From an uncultured Actinomycetes bacterium (GTDB lineage: Bacteria; Actinomycetota; Coriobacteriia; Coriobacteriales; Atopobiaceae): DNA of 48,162 nucleotides. The translations under genes were made by a program, and so were the position numbers. The notes under the pieces are model-generated. The model was not told the origin of the DNA. It ran no database searches and was given only the letters and a program-made list of their open reading frames with translations. Position 1 is the first letter of the stretch; each line of letters opens with the position of its first letter. The DNA is taken from contig ONMP01000027.1 of assembly GCA_900318935.1 (NCBI GenBank), forward strand, positions 1 to 48,162. Direction: 5' to 3'. This document shows, piece after piece, positions 1-8,528 of the stretch.

Positions 1-281
1 CGCACCGTGACGGCGCACGCCGGCGGCTCCGTGCCCTCTGGCACGCCCAGCTGGTCTATCGCTACCCTGAGGGTTCCGGCCTCCCTGCCGTCGCCCTCGA
101 CGCGAAGGGTCGCCCTGTCCTCACCTCCCCCCGACAGGCCGAACGCCGACGCGAACTCGTCACGCGCCTCCGCCAACCCCTGGGTTGGCAGGAGGCTCAT
201 CACGAGGACCACGGCGCCGAAAACGCTCAGAAAGCGCTCCAGGCGCGTGGCTTGCCGCTTGGGTCTGTGCTTCGGTTCCAT
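1..281 (-). CDS. Secreted protein, N-terminal part only (cut by window edge)
   Basis: An open frame runs leftward from an ATG at 281 off the window edge (93 codons visible). An AAGGAG ribosome binding site lies 7 bases upstream. The N-terminus is basic (MEPKHRPKRQATRLERF) and is followed by a hydrophobic stretch (VFGAVVLVMSLLPTQGLAEA), a typical Sec signal peptide with a likely AEA cleavage site near residue 40. The visible mature part is Gly/Asp/Glu-rich and not recognisable. The gene is therefore an exported or surface protein of unknown function. The signal peptide and the start are well supported; nothing can be said about the rest of the protein. Confidence 0.75.
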   Translation of the reverse strand, partial: MEPKHRPKRQATRLERFLSVFGAVVLVMSLLPTQGLAEARDEFASAFGLSGGGEDRATLRVEGDGREAGTLRVAIDQLGVPEGTEPPACAVTV

Positions 282-779
282 TGTGTCACTCCTTTTTCGA
301 TCCCAAACCGCCTTACAATCCGACCATACAAATGTGCCCAGTCTGCACATTGATATAATCTAAACTAAAGTATCATAAAACGGTCCGCAATGATAGAAGA
401 TTTCTGAAGTTTTTAGAAATACTTTTCAGATTCGCTACACGGTTCGACACACTGTATGCAGAACGGCTGTAAATACCCATGCCTCGCAACTGCAAGTGTA
501 GTAATCCGCATGCAGATCGCGGAAACCTTTCTCATTAGCGGCAAGTATGCACGATGACTCCCCTTTCCGACCTGAGGGCGCCATTGAGCATTCTCGCCTC
601 GGTCTGCGTACGCATATGTCCTGCTCCATATCCTACGGACTGCGCCTACACGCCAGGACTGAGGAGCCAAATCTGAGTCGGCGCTTTCTCGGAGAGCACC
701 TATCAGCTCAAGGATGTAGAGACGATGGACAAAAACTCTCGGTTCGATGGCTTAGGTCTTTTCGGTGACACCGCACTAC

Positions 780-871
780 AAAAACCGGCTACCTATCTAG
801 TTGTATAACTTATAATTCCAGATATTCTTGAGTTTGGAAAACCAAAAGTATCACATAGGTAGCCGGTTTTT
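780..871. repeat. 92-bp element with perfect 17-bp inverted terminal repeats
   Basis: AAAAACCGGCTACCTAT at 780-796 is matched exactly, in inverted form, by 855-871. The 58 bases between the arms are A+T-rich and non-coding. Size and architecture fit a miniature inverted-repeat element or a long-loop hairpin. No target-site duplication is obvious. Confidence 0.6.
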
Positions 872-915
872 AATCGCTTTTCGCCCATCCAGGTCGAATC
901 CTTCCGACAAAAAGT

Positions 916-938
916 CGAGGTCAAGGGCCTCGTTTTTT
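916..938 (+). terminator. Short intrinsic terminator-like hairpin
   Basis: CGAGG (916-920) pairs with CCTCG (928-932) across a 7-base loop and is followed directly by six T (933-938). No plus-strand gene upstream obviously needs it, so it may belong to an unannotated small RNA or be a remnant. Confidence 0.35.
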
Positions 939-1090
939 GGTGTCATATCCGTCGACTGGGGAAATCACACCCATTTCCATGGTCGTTTACCTGCGCTTTT
1001 GCGTATGCGGTTTGTCCATCAGTTCGATAGGACATAAAAAATGTGTGTGGTGACTAATCCGACCAAGGTCGCATCACAAAAAACGAGGCC
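926..1090. repeat. 165-bp interval with 13-bp inverted ends
   Basis: GGCCTCGTTTTTT at 926-938 is exactly inverted at 1078-1090 (AAAAAACGAGGCC). The left arm overlaps the hairpin at 916-938. The interior is non-coding. It may be a second miniature element next to the 780-871 element, or two facing terminator tails. Confidence 0.4.
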
Positions 1091-1422
1091 TTCTACCTGC
1101 GCAAATATCTGAAGCACGTTCTAAGGCCCACTTTGTCTGCCGCACGTCTCAAATAACCTTCGTCTGGTCTATCGGGCCTCTGGGAGCCTCTGAGCCATCC
1201 GCCCCAAGCATGGACTCTGGCAATGCCAAACCGTCATGTCAAAGTGTCCCCTTCGATCTTTGCGCATAGCTTCATCATGGTAGAACACAAGCAAGAAGGG
1301 GCGGGTAATAAGGGTTCCCGGTAAAACTGCGGGCCATGACACTTATCACGCTCGGCACACGCAATAATAGTCGAAATACGCTAAGCTTGAGACATAAACC
1401 GTTACGCAAGGAGCGTGTTTCC

Positions 1423-4272
1423 ATGGCTGCTACACGTACCGCAATAATTATCTTTCAGTTCGCCTTTGCCACGCTCCTGCCCGTGTTTGCAGGTGTCATG
1501 CTCACCGTGCTTTCCCAGCGCTCGCCACTCAGTCGCATGGCTTACTGGCCACGCCAGATACTCTATGGCATCGTATTTGGAGTAATCGCCGTCTTTGGCA
1601 CGGAATTCGGCATCAATGCGCACGATGCGACAATGAACGTACGCGATGCGGCGCCCATGGTCGCTGGCCTATATTTCGGAAGCCCGGCTGGCATCATCGC
1701 GGGCATAATCGGCGGTGTCGAGCGCTGGTTCTCGGTGTACTGGGGACGGGGCATGTTCACGCGCGTCGCATGCAGCGTCGCCACCATCGCCGTGGGTTTC
1801 TACGCCGCCCTCCTCAATCGCATCGTCTTCAACAACAAGAAGCCCAGCTGGCCGCTCGCGTTTACAGTCGGCATGGTAGCTGAGGTGTTGCACCTTCTAC
1901 TCGTCTTCCTCACTAACTTCGACCAAGCGTCGCACGCCTTCAAGGTAGTGCAGGCTTGCTCGGTGCCCATGATCTCGTGCAATGGCATCTCGGTGGCACT
2001 CGCAGGAGCCGCCATCGCCATCGCAAGTGGACAAAGCATTCGTCGCGCCCACACTACACGCGACATATCACAAACCATCCAGTCTGGAATGCTCGCTGTT
2101 GTCGCGGTGGGTTTCATCGCGACGGTGGGATTTACGTTCATGCTGCAACAGAGCATCACCATCTCGGAGACGACTGAAACGCTTGAACTCGAGATTCGTG
2201 ACGTGAGAGAGGACATCCATAACGCCTCAGACACGAACCTGCTCGATATCACGGAAGGAGTAGCCCTACTAGTCCCGACCGTAGCTGAAGCCACCAACGA
2301 ACAGCTCGCGGAGATTGCCGAGGCGCTCGACGTGGCAGAGATCAGCGTCATAGACAAGAGCGGAATCATCGTAGCGAGCAATAAAGATTACCTCGTTGGC
2401 TTCGACATGCATTCCGGCCAGCAATCCAGAGCCTTTCTGGACCTTCTGCCCAACGGGCGATCTGAAAGCTACGTACAGAGATATCAACCCATGACCATCG
2501 ACGAAACCCAGCTACGCAAATACGCAGGAGTCAGAATTCATGGCGGTTTCGTCCAGGTGGGATATGACTCTGAGCGCTTCTTGGGCGACATCGCCTCACA
2601 GGTACAGGCGTCGGTAGCAAATCGTCACGTTGGATCCGTAGGCTTTCTAGTCGTCTTTGATGAAAACGACAAATTGGTGGGAACGCGAGGCGACATCGTG
2701 CTCAGCAAGGAGGATAACGCCAGAATTTTACGAAATGCGGGTTCCATTCCCGTGAGCACCGTATTCGAGACGAGCTACCGTGGCAAGAAATACTATGCGA
2801 TGCATGAGGATGTGGAGGGTCTGCGCATGGTCGCGATGCTGCCCGTCGAAGAAGCGCTAGAGGCACGCGATCTCGCCGTACTCGTCACCTCCTTCATGGA
2901 GGTCATCGTCTTCGCTGCTCTGTTTGCAGCCATCTACGTGCTGATACACCACGTCGTCGTGAGCAGCATCTGGGAAGTGAACGGCACGCTTCAAAAGATA
3001 ACCTCCGGTGACTTGGAGGCCAAGGTGGACGTGCGCGACAGTACGGAGTTCGCATCCCTCTCCGATGACATCAACCGCACCGTAGGCGCACTTCGCGACG
3101 CAATCGCTGCCGAGAGCGCACGTATCGAGCGCGATCTGGCTACCGCCAAGGCCATCCAGCAGTCCGCGCTCCCCACCACCTTCCCACCATTCCCTGAAAT
3201 ACATGCCTTTGACATTTACGCCTCCATGAATGCCGCACGCGAGGTCGGTGGCGACTTCTATGATTTCTTCCTAATTGATGACCATACGCTGGGCTTTCTC
3301 ATCGCCGACGTAAGCGGCAAGGGCATACCGGCATCGCTCTTTATGATGTCGGCGAAATCTGAGCTCGCCAACTACATGAGGAGCGGTATGAACCTCGCCG
3401 AGGCTGTCCACAGCGCAAATTGGAACCTATGTCAGGGCAACGAGGCGGGGATGTTCGTGACGGTGTGGGCGGCAACGCTCGACTACACTACTGGCCGGCT
3501 CACCTATGTAAATGCGGGACATAATCCCCCGCTGCTGCGCCATAATGGCAAGTGGGAATGGCTCAAGAAAAAAGGTGGCCTCTTCCTCGGCACCTTCGAG
3601 ACAGCAAAATACCGCCAAACGTCGCTCACGCTCGAGCTGGGAGACGAGCTGCTGCTCTACACCGACGGAGTAAACGAGGCGTTCTCGGTCGATGAGGAGG
3701 AATATGGCAATGACCACCTCGAGGAATTCCTTAACAACCACGCCGACCTTCACCCCCACGTCCTGGTAGAGATGCTGAGGGCCGACGTCAGGCGCTGGGC
3801 CCGCGGAGCCGAGCAGTCGGATGACATAACAATACTCAGCCTCGAGTATGGCGTGCCGCCAGAGGTGTCGGGCAACATCGAGGTACCTGCAACAATCGAG
3901 GGACTCGCAATCCTAAAGCGGCAACTCCATTTCGAACTCTCGCAGCTCCAGTGCCCCGAACTCGCACAGTCACACATAGACCTTACCGTCGAGGAACTAT
4001 TTACGAACATTTGCCAGCACGGTTACCTCGAAGACGACAAGACCAACAAGGTGCAGCTCAACTACCTGTACAGTCCCAACCCTATCGGAATTATCATCAG
4101 CATCACCGACTGGGGTGTGCCCTTCAATCCACTCTCTTGGGACGGTCCCAAAGAGGGCGTGGGTGACGAGGTCACAGGCATGGGCATCGCTCTCGCGGGC
4201 GCCAAGGTCGACGACATGACTTACATACGCGACGAAGACCGCAATATCGTTGCCTTCCGCAAGCTGTGGTAG
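1423..4272 (+). CDS. LytS-type membrane sensor fused to SpoIIE/PP2C phosphatase and RsbW-like ATPase domain
   Basis: The 949-aa protein starts at the ATG at 1423, nine bases after AAGGAG; an ATG at 1336 in the same frame has no such site. Residues ~5-205 are multi-helix membrane segments resembling the 5TMR-LYT sensor (NVRDAAPMVAGLYFGSPAG). A further helix (~220-240), an extracytoplasmic sensor region (~245-485), a last helix (~486-510) and a HAMP linker follow. Residues ~570-800 are a SpoIIE/RsbU phosphatase with the metal-binding signatures VGGDFYDF (~607) and ADVSGKG (~627). Residues ~825-949 are a GHKL anti-sigma-kinase fold (EELFTNICQHG ~855, GMGIAL ~919). Known relatives control anti-sigma/anti-anti-sigma switches. 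This protein probably does both phosphatase and kinase steps on an unseen STAS partner in response to an external signal. Confidence 0.85.
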   Translation: MAATRTAIIIFQFAFATLLPVFAGVMLTVLSQRSPLSRMAYWPRQILYGIVFGVIAVFGTEFGINAHDATMNVRDAAPMVAGLYFGSPAGIIAGIIGGVERWFSVYWGRGMFTRVACSVATIAVGFYAALLNRIVFNNKKPSWPLAFTVGMVAEVLHLLLVFLTNFDQASHAFKVVQACSVPMISCNGISVALAGAAIAIASGQSIRRAHTTRDISQTIQSGMLAVVAVGFIATVGFTFMLQQSITISETTETLELEIRDVREDIHNASDTNLLDITEGVALLVPTVAEATNEQLAEIAEALDVAEISVIDKSGIIVASNKDYLVGFDMHSGQQSRAFLDLLPNGRSESYVQRYQPMTIDETQLRKYAGVRIHGGFVQVGYDSERFLGDIASQVQASVANRHVGSVGFLVVFDENDKLVGTRGDIVLSKEDNARILRNAGSIPVSTVFETSYRGKKYYAMHEDVEGLRMVAMLPVEEALEARDLAVLVTSFMEVIVFAALFAAIYVLIHHVVVSSIWEVNGTLQKITSGDLEAKVDVRDSTEFASLSDDINRTVGALRDAIAAESARIERDLATAKAIQQSALPTTFPPFPEIHAFDIYASMNAAREVGGDFYDFFLIDDHTLGFLIADVSGKGIPASLFMMSAKSELANYMRSGMNLAEAVHSANWNLCQGNEAGMFVTVWAATLDYTTGRLTYVNAGHNPPLLRHNGKWEWLKKKGGLFLGTFETAKYRQTSLTLELGDELLLYTDGVNEAFSVDEEEYGNDHLEEFLNNHADLHPHVLVEMLRADVRRWARGAEQSDDITILSLEYGVPPEVSGNIEVPATIEGLAILKRQLHFELSQLQCPELAQSHIDLTVEELFTNICQHGYLEDDKTNKVQLNYLYSPNPIGIIISITDWGVPFNPLSWDGPKEGVGDEVTGMGIALAGAKVDDMTYIRDEDRNIVAFRKLW

Positions 4273-4299
4273 TACGTGATGAGAAAGCGAGGTCTTAGC

Positions 4300-5075
4300 G
4301 TGAAGCGTATCGCAACACTTATCGCCCTCCTTTTCCTCGCGCTGGTAGGCTGCGCGCAACCCTCGCAGAAGGCGGACCAGAGGACCTCGCCATACGGGCT
4401 TTCGGGTACAGTGACCATGGCTGAATACATGAGCCAACGCTACGCGAGTTTCGATCGCTTCAATCAAGGAGTGAAAGAAGGCGCTGAGCTGCCCAAGAGC
4501 CTCAAGCTTTATGACCCGAGTGGCACGACGGGCTATGCCCATGACGAGCACATAATTACGGAGACGTGGAATGCCCTCTGTGACCTGCACATCGACCTCG
4601 ACGCACCCGCCGCACGCGACGAGGGGCAAGGCGCGATCATCTTTGACTTTGACTCCTATTCCGAGATTATCGCGTTTCCGTTTCTCGGCTGCGAGTATGC
4701 CGATTTCGCCGACGATGCGGTCTTGCCGCCGCTGTGGAGGAGGAAGAGGCTCTGCTCGGCGATAAGGTCCCCTACGAGAATGGCGCCTATCTCTGGGATG
4801 CTGACGGAGACGGCACACGCGAGCACATGTGGGTCGAGTTCTGCGACAACGGCGACGAGGCACCAAGCTCGCTCTCGGTGAGGGTCTTTGGCGACAAGTT
4901 GGACGCGAGCGGCTACATCGAGCGCGCCTACGAAATCGACGAGATCGAGTCTGGGACCGATGACAAAGGACCATATTTAGTTGTGCGATACCTCCAGGGC
5001 GACTACTACCGGCATGACCATATAGCCACCTGTACGCTGCGCGTGGTCGGCGACGAGCTGCGCGTGGATTCTTAG
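4300..5075 (+). pseudogene. Lipoprotein gene interrupted by a one-base frameshift
   Basis: A lipoprotein signal (MKRIATLIALLFLALVGCAQ, lipid-modified Cys18) begins at GTG 4300; the in-frame GTG 4276 and ATG 4279 are alternatives. The reading frame is sensible to about 4724 (...DDAV), then becomes Arg/Cys-rich. A second frame takes over at 4731 (AVEEEEALLGDKVPYENGAY) and runs to TAG 5073-5075. Inserting one base near 4725 (TTG-GCC-GCC-GCT) joins the two halves into ~259 aa. The second half contains DADGDGTREHMWVEF, a dockerin/EF-hand-like Asp-rich stretch. Product function is unknown. It lies 27 bases after the sensor-phosphatase and is probably co-transcribed with it. A sequencing error is a real alternative to a true mutation. 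Confidence 0.7.
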
Positions 5076-5731
5076 CGCCTCAGATACTCCGACGAGACGG
5101 GGAAATCGAAGTACGTATCCGGGTATGGCTCATCCTTGAGCGTAAAGTGCCACCATTCGCAGTCGATAGGCTCAAAGCCCTTGCGCATCATGATGTTGCG
5201 CAGGAGCATGCGATTCGTGTACTGCTCCTTCGTAATCCCCTTGTAGTCGGGATGCGACACCTCGCTGAACATGTCGAACGGGCTGCCCATGTCGAGTTCC
5301 TTGCCAGTCATCATGTCAAGCAGCGTAAGGTCTACGGTACTGCCACGGCTGTGGCTTGACCGACTCGCGATGTAGCCCTTGGAAAAAAGGTCCGTCTTGT
5401 CGAGGTCCGGATAAAAGAAGGGCTTCATGCGCAGGTCAAGGTCCTCAATGCCCCACAGGACGAAATGCTTGACCGCCCGAGCGGGACGATACGCGTCAAA
5501 AACTTTGAGCCGCAGACCGCGCACGGCCATTTCGTTGCTGACGTCCTTGAGCGCCCGCGCCGCCTCCCTGGTGATGAGAGCGCAGGGTTCCTCGTAACCG
5601 TCGATACGGTCGCCCACAAAGTTGTAAGTAGAGTGATAGCGAATCTCCTGAATGATGCTCGGGACGTAGTCCGCCAGGACCACGAAACCAGAGGAATCCA
5701 TTGTTACCATCTTTTTGTAGTCTGCGCTCAT
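5072..5731 (-). CDS. D-alanyl-D-alanine dipeptidase, VanX/DdpX family (M15D)
   Basis: The protein has 219 aa from ATG 5731; a GTG at 5749 in frame is an alternative start. The zinc-binding and catalytic pattern of M15D peptidases is complete: SSHSRGSTVDLTL gives His127 and Asp134, and CEWWHF gives catalytic Glu192 and ligand His195. VFDAYRPARAV is the conserved arginine-bearing segment. There is no signal peptide, so the enzyme should act in the cytosol on D-Ala-D-Ala. No VanH/VanA ligase or VanRS pair lies nearby, so a house-keeping role in D-Ala-D-Ala recycling is more likely than glycopeptide resistance. The gene converges on the lipoprotein gene and their stop codons overlap at 5072-5075. 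Confidence 0.85.
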   Translation of the reverse strand: MSADYKKMVTMDSSGFVVLADYVPSIIQEIRYHSTYNFVGDRIDGYEEPCALITREAARALKDVSNEMAVRGLRLKVFDAYRPARAVKHFVLWGIEDLDLRMKPFFYPDLDKTDLFSKGYIASRSSHSRGSTVDLTLLDMMTGKELDMGSPFDMFSEVSHPDYKGITKEQYTNRMLLRNIMMRKGFEPIDCEWWHFTLKDEPYPDTYFDFPVSSEYLRR

Positions 5732-5857
5732 TGCGTCTCGCTTTCTCACGCCGACTTGCAGCCATTCTCAGGCCTATCATACTATCACTCAAGACTAACG
5801 AACGAAGCGAGCCTTGATGGCATCGCGCGACGACGTGAGGCAGAAAGGATACGTGCC

Positions 5858-6721
5858 ATGCATGCTGACGCTACCGAGTTGGAAACGACGCTCCGCAAAC
5901 AAGGGCGCATCTACGAGAGCTACCTCGCCGAGTTCGAAGCGGCGCTGTCCGCAGCGGGATCCTCGAGCCGCTCGATACGCCGGCATATGCGCAACGCAAG
6001 CTGCTTTCTCACCGAATACCTCCTCTACGAGGATGACAACAGCCTCGAGATGGGCTGTTATCTCGTGGATGACTTCATGGAAGGCTACGTTATAGAGCAT
6101 TGTTCGTGGGCAAGTCCGGCAGCCATCGAGCAGAGCGGCACTTCGCTCGTGCGCTTCTATCGGTGCATGCTCGAAGCACACCACGTGGACGAAGACGCTC
6201 TCGACGAACTGGAGGCAACCATCGATGCGCAGATGCCTCTTTGGAAGGAGGAGTGCGAGGGCGCGGCGCGCAGGACCGAGCTTCCCGGCGACATCAACGC
6301 GCTCGTCGCTCAGAGCCTGCGACCCGAGACGAGAGGCACAGGCTCTGGCACGACTGACGAGGGAGAGTTTCGCGCCACCGCATACCGAGGCACGGCCTCC
6401 GACACGGCCGGCGCGGCAAGCCCGCAATCCGACCCCAGCCCGCGGGAGAAATTCTTCACCAACTCAAAGGCCGAAACGAAGGGGTCTGCGCAAAGAGCAG
6501 CGGTCGGAATTGACCAACTCGCACTCGCCCTCCTCTATCTCTGCTCGCAGAATGGTGAGAGCGATGCCTTGACCACCGCCTTCGCACGTCTTCGCAGTCG
6601 CGGACTCATAACGGGCACCGCGAACGACTGGCCCAAGCTCACGACTCGCGGCGAGGAAGAAGCACGCGCTGCGCTCGCAGGCCTTGAATTCGACGCGAAG
6701 GGTTTTGTTTCCAACTCTTAA
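5858..6721 (+). CDS. Hypothetical protein
   Basis: The protein has 287 aa from ATG 5858, with GAAAGGA seven bases upstream; the open frame extends further upstream but lacks a ribosome site there. Residues 1-140 look helical, with evenly spaced leucines and aromatics (RIYESYLAEFEAALSAAG, SGTSLVRFYRCML), and may form an all-alpha bundle. Residues ~165-215 are a low-complexity linker. The last ~70 residues (DQLALALLYLCSQNGES... GLITGTANDWPKLTTRG) resemble a small winged-helix-like fold. No known family is recognised with confidence. The stop codon TAA (6719-6721) overlaps the first base pairs of a family-B repeat. Confidence 0.65.
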   Translation: MHADATELETTLRKQGRIYESYLAEFEAALSAAGSSSRSIRRHMRNASCFLTEYLLYEDDNSLEMGCYLVDDFMEGYVIEHCSWASPAAIEQSGTSLVRFYRCMLEAHHVDEDALDELEATIDAQMPLWKEECEGAARRTELPGDINALVAQSLRPETRGTGSGTTDEGEFRATAYRGTASDTAGAASPQSDPSPREKFFTNSKAETKGSAQRAAVGIDQLALALLYLCSQNGESDALTTAFARLRSRGLITGTANDWPKLTTRGEEEARAALAGLEFDAKGFVSNS

Positions 6722-6856
6722 CTACACACGGTTTCTCTTCGCGGACCCCTTCGCCCCACCCCCCAACTACACACGGTTTCTCTTTCTTATTCTAATAATG
6801 GCATATTCTGAATGTAAATCGGGCCAAATTTCAGTTTCAAGAGAAACCGTGTGTAG
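6720..6856. repeat. Family-B palindromic repeat, copy 1 (three ends)
   Basis: The end sequence AACTACACACGGTTTCTCTT occurs directly at 6720-6739 and 6765-6784. Its inverse lies at 6839-6856, with the last two bases changed. Between the two direct ends is a 25-base GC-rich spacer; between the second end and the inverted end is ~54 bases of A+T-rich DNA. The same architecture recurs at 8158-8295. Confidence 0.8.
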
Positions 6857-6880
6857 GTTAGAGGCACTGCGGCGCGGGAA

Positions 6881-6898
6881 TCCGGGCGGCACGGCGGC
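6881..6898. repeat. GC-rich 18-mer TCCGGGCGGCACGGCGGC, copy 1
   Basis: This exact 18-mer recurs at 8341-8358 and 8393-8410, always a short distance to the right of a family-B repeat. It may be the outer part of a larger repeated unit. Confidence 0.6.
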
Positions 6899-6930
6899 GC
6901 GGGGCCCGGCTCGCGCAGAAAGCAACTTCG

Positions 6931-8085
6931 TCAGCTCGGATCGCCCGTTGCAAAGAGGAGCTTGTGCAGCATCGACCTCCTGAAAAGCACGACGTGGTCC
7001 TCCTCCCTCAAGCTCACTCCAAGGAGACCCGCGATTTGTCTGGCTAGCGTATCGAGCTTATAGTGATTCATCGCAAGACCAGGCGTAACCTCGAGCGCTT
7101 TGTACCCTACGGCACGCATGCGATTTGCACGTTCAATGTCGGCATCAATCTTGTCCGCACCTTTGGAAGCATGGAATTCTTTGCTGTCGTATTCCAAGAC
7201 GAGCTTAGCCTCCTCCCACAGCAGGTCCGCCTCGACCTCATGCTCTCCAAAGCGCTCAGGTGTGGCATTAAGCTTCGGCTTTGGCAGCTCATATCCGCCG
7301 CACTCGACAGGCAGCGTCAACATTAACGCCATCGACGTCTCCATGGGCGAGCGTGAGTGCTCCAAGACCCACGGCAACAAAACATCGAGCGACTTGAAAG
7401 CCGTTGAATGCTTGTAAGTATTCGTCGGTGGAATGCTCTCGATAAACCCCCGAATCGCCTCAATGGAAGTCAGCTGTTGACACTTGTACTTAGTCTTTCC
7501 ATTCGGTCCAACTGGCAAGCGATACATACCGCAGAACTCCATGGCGACCTGCGCAACCTGCACTTGAGCAGCAATCTTATCCCAGCGCCTGAAATCCTCG
7601 AACTCCGGCTTGCCGTCAATGCCAAGAATTCCTCGCGTCTCGCGTTCGGCACGCAGATACGCGACCGAGCGATCAATGCTGTCTTCTTGTCGGATATAGA
7701 TGTTTGCGAGCTGTAGCAGCGTAAACTCCGGTGAACTCACCAACACATGCGAGCTCATACGCAACAAACTATGCGGCGGCAACAGATTAAACCATGAGTG
7801 TGTTCGGGCTTGTTTTCCCTTGCTACGCAACTGGTTGTTTGGCACGAGAACATCAACAGGACGGCTCACGATGCCGAGCTCGTCGAAATCCTCAGCCCGT
7901 GCAACTCGCGCAAGTTCGCGTTGCCTGGCTACGCAACCACCATGTGTCGGAAGCAGCCTCGGAGCATCCGGCCATCGGGGATGGTTCACGCCATTCGTAC
8001 GCAACGCCTCGCACGCCGAGCTGTGGCTGATGAACGCATAGCCAAGGTCGTTTCTCCGCCCGTCATTCTTCGCTTTTTTCGACAT
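6931..8085 (-). CDS. PD-(D/E)XK-like (DUF559/Vsr-type) domain protein
   Basis: The protein has 384 aa, and GGGAGGTGA lies four bases before ATG 8085. The N-terminus (YAFISHSSACEALR... VDVLVPNNQLRSKGKQARTHSW) resembles AbiEi-like proteins of Actinobacteria. The C-terminal ~110 residues carry a Vsr/DUF559 pattern: EVEADLLWEEAKLVLEYDSKEFH followed by a KIDADIERANRMRAVGYKALEVTPG tail. The Asp and Glu-x-Asp-x-Lys positions suit a restriction-endonuclease-like fold. Known relatives are often accessory proteins near abortive-infection or toxin-antitoxin loci; here no partner gene is adjacent. The gene is bracketed by two like-oriented family-B repeats. Its biochemical activity is inferred only from these motifs. 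Confidence 0.65.
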   Translation of the reverse strand: MSKKAKNDGRRNDLGYAFISHSSACEALRTNGVNHPRWPDAPRLLPTHGGCVARQRELARVARAEDFDELGIVSRPVDVLVPNNQLRSKGKQARTHSWFNLLPPHSLLRMSSHVLVSSPEFTLLQLANIYIRQEDSIDRSVAYLRAERETRGILGIDGKPEFEDFRRWDKIAAQVQVAQVAMEFCGMYRLPVGPNGKTKYKCQQLTSIEAIRGFIESIPPTNTYKHSTAFKSLDVLLPWVLEHSRSPMETSMALMLTLPVECGGYELPKPKLNATPERFGEHEVEADLLWEEAKLVLEYDSKEFHASKGADKIDADIERANRMRAVGYKALEVTPGLAMNHYKLDTLARQIAGLLGVSLREEDHVVLFRRSMLHKLLFATGDPS

Positions 8086-8157
8086 CGCGTCACCTCCCTG
8101 GTTTTAAGCCACAGCAGTCTATAGCTCACCCCAGGATTTCACTCGCTCCTCGCTCCA

Positions 8158-8295
8158 AACTACACACGGTTTCTCTTCTTGAGCCCTTTCGCCCCACCCC
8201 CAACTACACACGGTTTCTCTTTCGTATCTCAATAATGACATAATCTGAATAAATATCGGGCCAAATTTCAGCTTGAAGAGAAACCGTGTGTAGTT
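8158..8295. repeat. Family-B palindromic repeat, copy 2 (three ends)
   Basis: AACTACACACGGTTTCTCTT is exact at 8158-8177 and 8202-8221, with its exact inverse at 8276-8295. The spacer between the direct ends (CTTTCGCCCCACCCCC region) and the A+T-rich interior (AATAATG, GGGCCAAATTTCAG) match copy 1 closely and in the same orientation. The two copies bracket the gene at 6931-8085. Confidence 0.85.
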
Positions 8296-8340
8296 TAGCG
8301 ATCTGACGACAGCACGGAGATTCGATCGGCGGCAAGCGGA

Positions 8341-8410
8341 TCCGGGCGGCACGGCGGCAGCACGGGATTCCGGGTGGCTCGCCGACGCGGGTTCCGGGCG
8401 GCACGGCGGC
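8341..8410. repeat. Two copies of GC-rich 18-mer TCCGGGCGGCACGGCGGC
   Basis: Exact copies lie at 8341-8358 and 8393-8410 with a related, diverged piece between them. A third copy is at 6881-6898, on the matching side of the other family-B repeat. Confidence 0.6.
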
Positions 8411-8461
8411 TTGGCGGCGGCGTGGGAGGGAGAACGGACACCAGAAGGACGCAGCTCCGAG

Positions 8462-8486
8462 AAAAAAGGCGCCCGAGAAAGGCGCC
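8462..8486 (-). terminator. Intrinsic terminator of the aminotransferase gene
   Basis: Read on the minus strand, GGCGCC (8486-8481) pairs with GGCGCC (8473-8468) and is followed by six T (8467-8462). It lies 43 bases after the stop of the aminotransferase gene. Confidence 0.7.
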
Positions 8487-8528
8487 GGAAGAGAATGGCG
8501 CCCGTAGCGCGGGCGTCCCGAAGAAAGC

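Larger units (their letters stand above)
282..1422. other. 1.1 kb non-coding stretch between divergent genes
   Basis: Short open frames occur on both strands, but none has a convincing ribosome binding site, codon pattern or recognisable product. The first 130 bases are A+T-rich and probably hold the promoter of the leftward gene at 281. The middle holds a 17-bp inverted repeat (780-871), a short terminator-like hairpin (916-938) and a second, 13-bp inverted repeat (926-1090). The remainder (about 1100-1400) shows no clear feature. It could be remnant sequence of lost mobile elements; no transposase motif is readable. Confidence 0.5.

Noticed and set aside
3997..4974. Arg-rich 325-codon minus-strand open frame
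   Set aside because: It crosses the end of the sensor-phosphatase and the lipoprotein gene and has no motifs or ribosome site.
5072..5731. Vancomycin-resistance cluster suggested by a VanX-like enzyme
   Set aside because: No VanH, VanA/B ligase, VanR or VanS gene is nearby; a stand-alone dipeptidase does not confer resistance.
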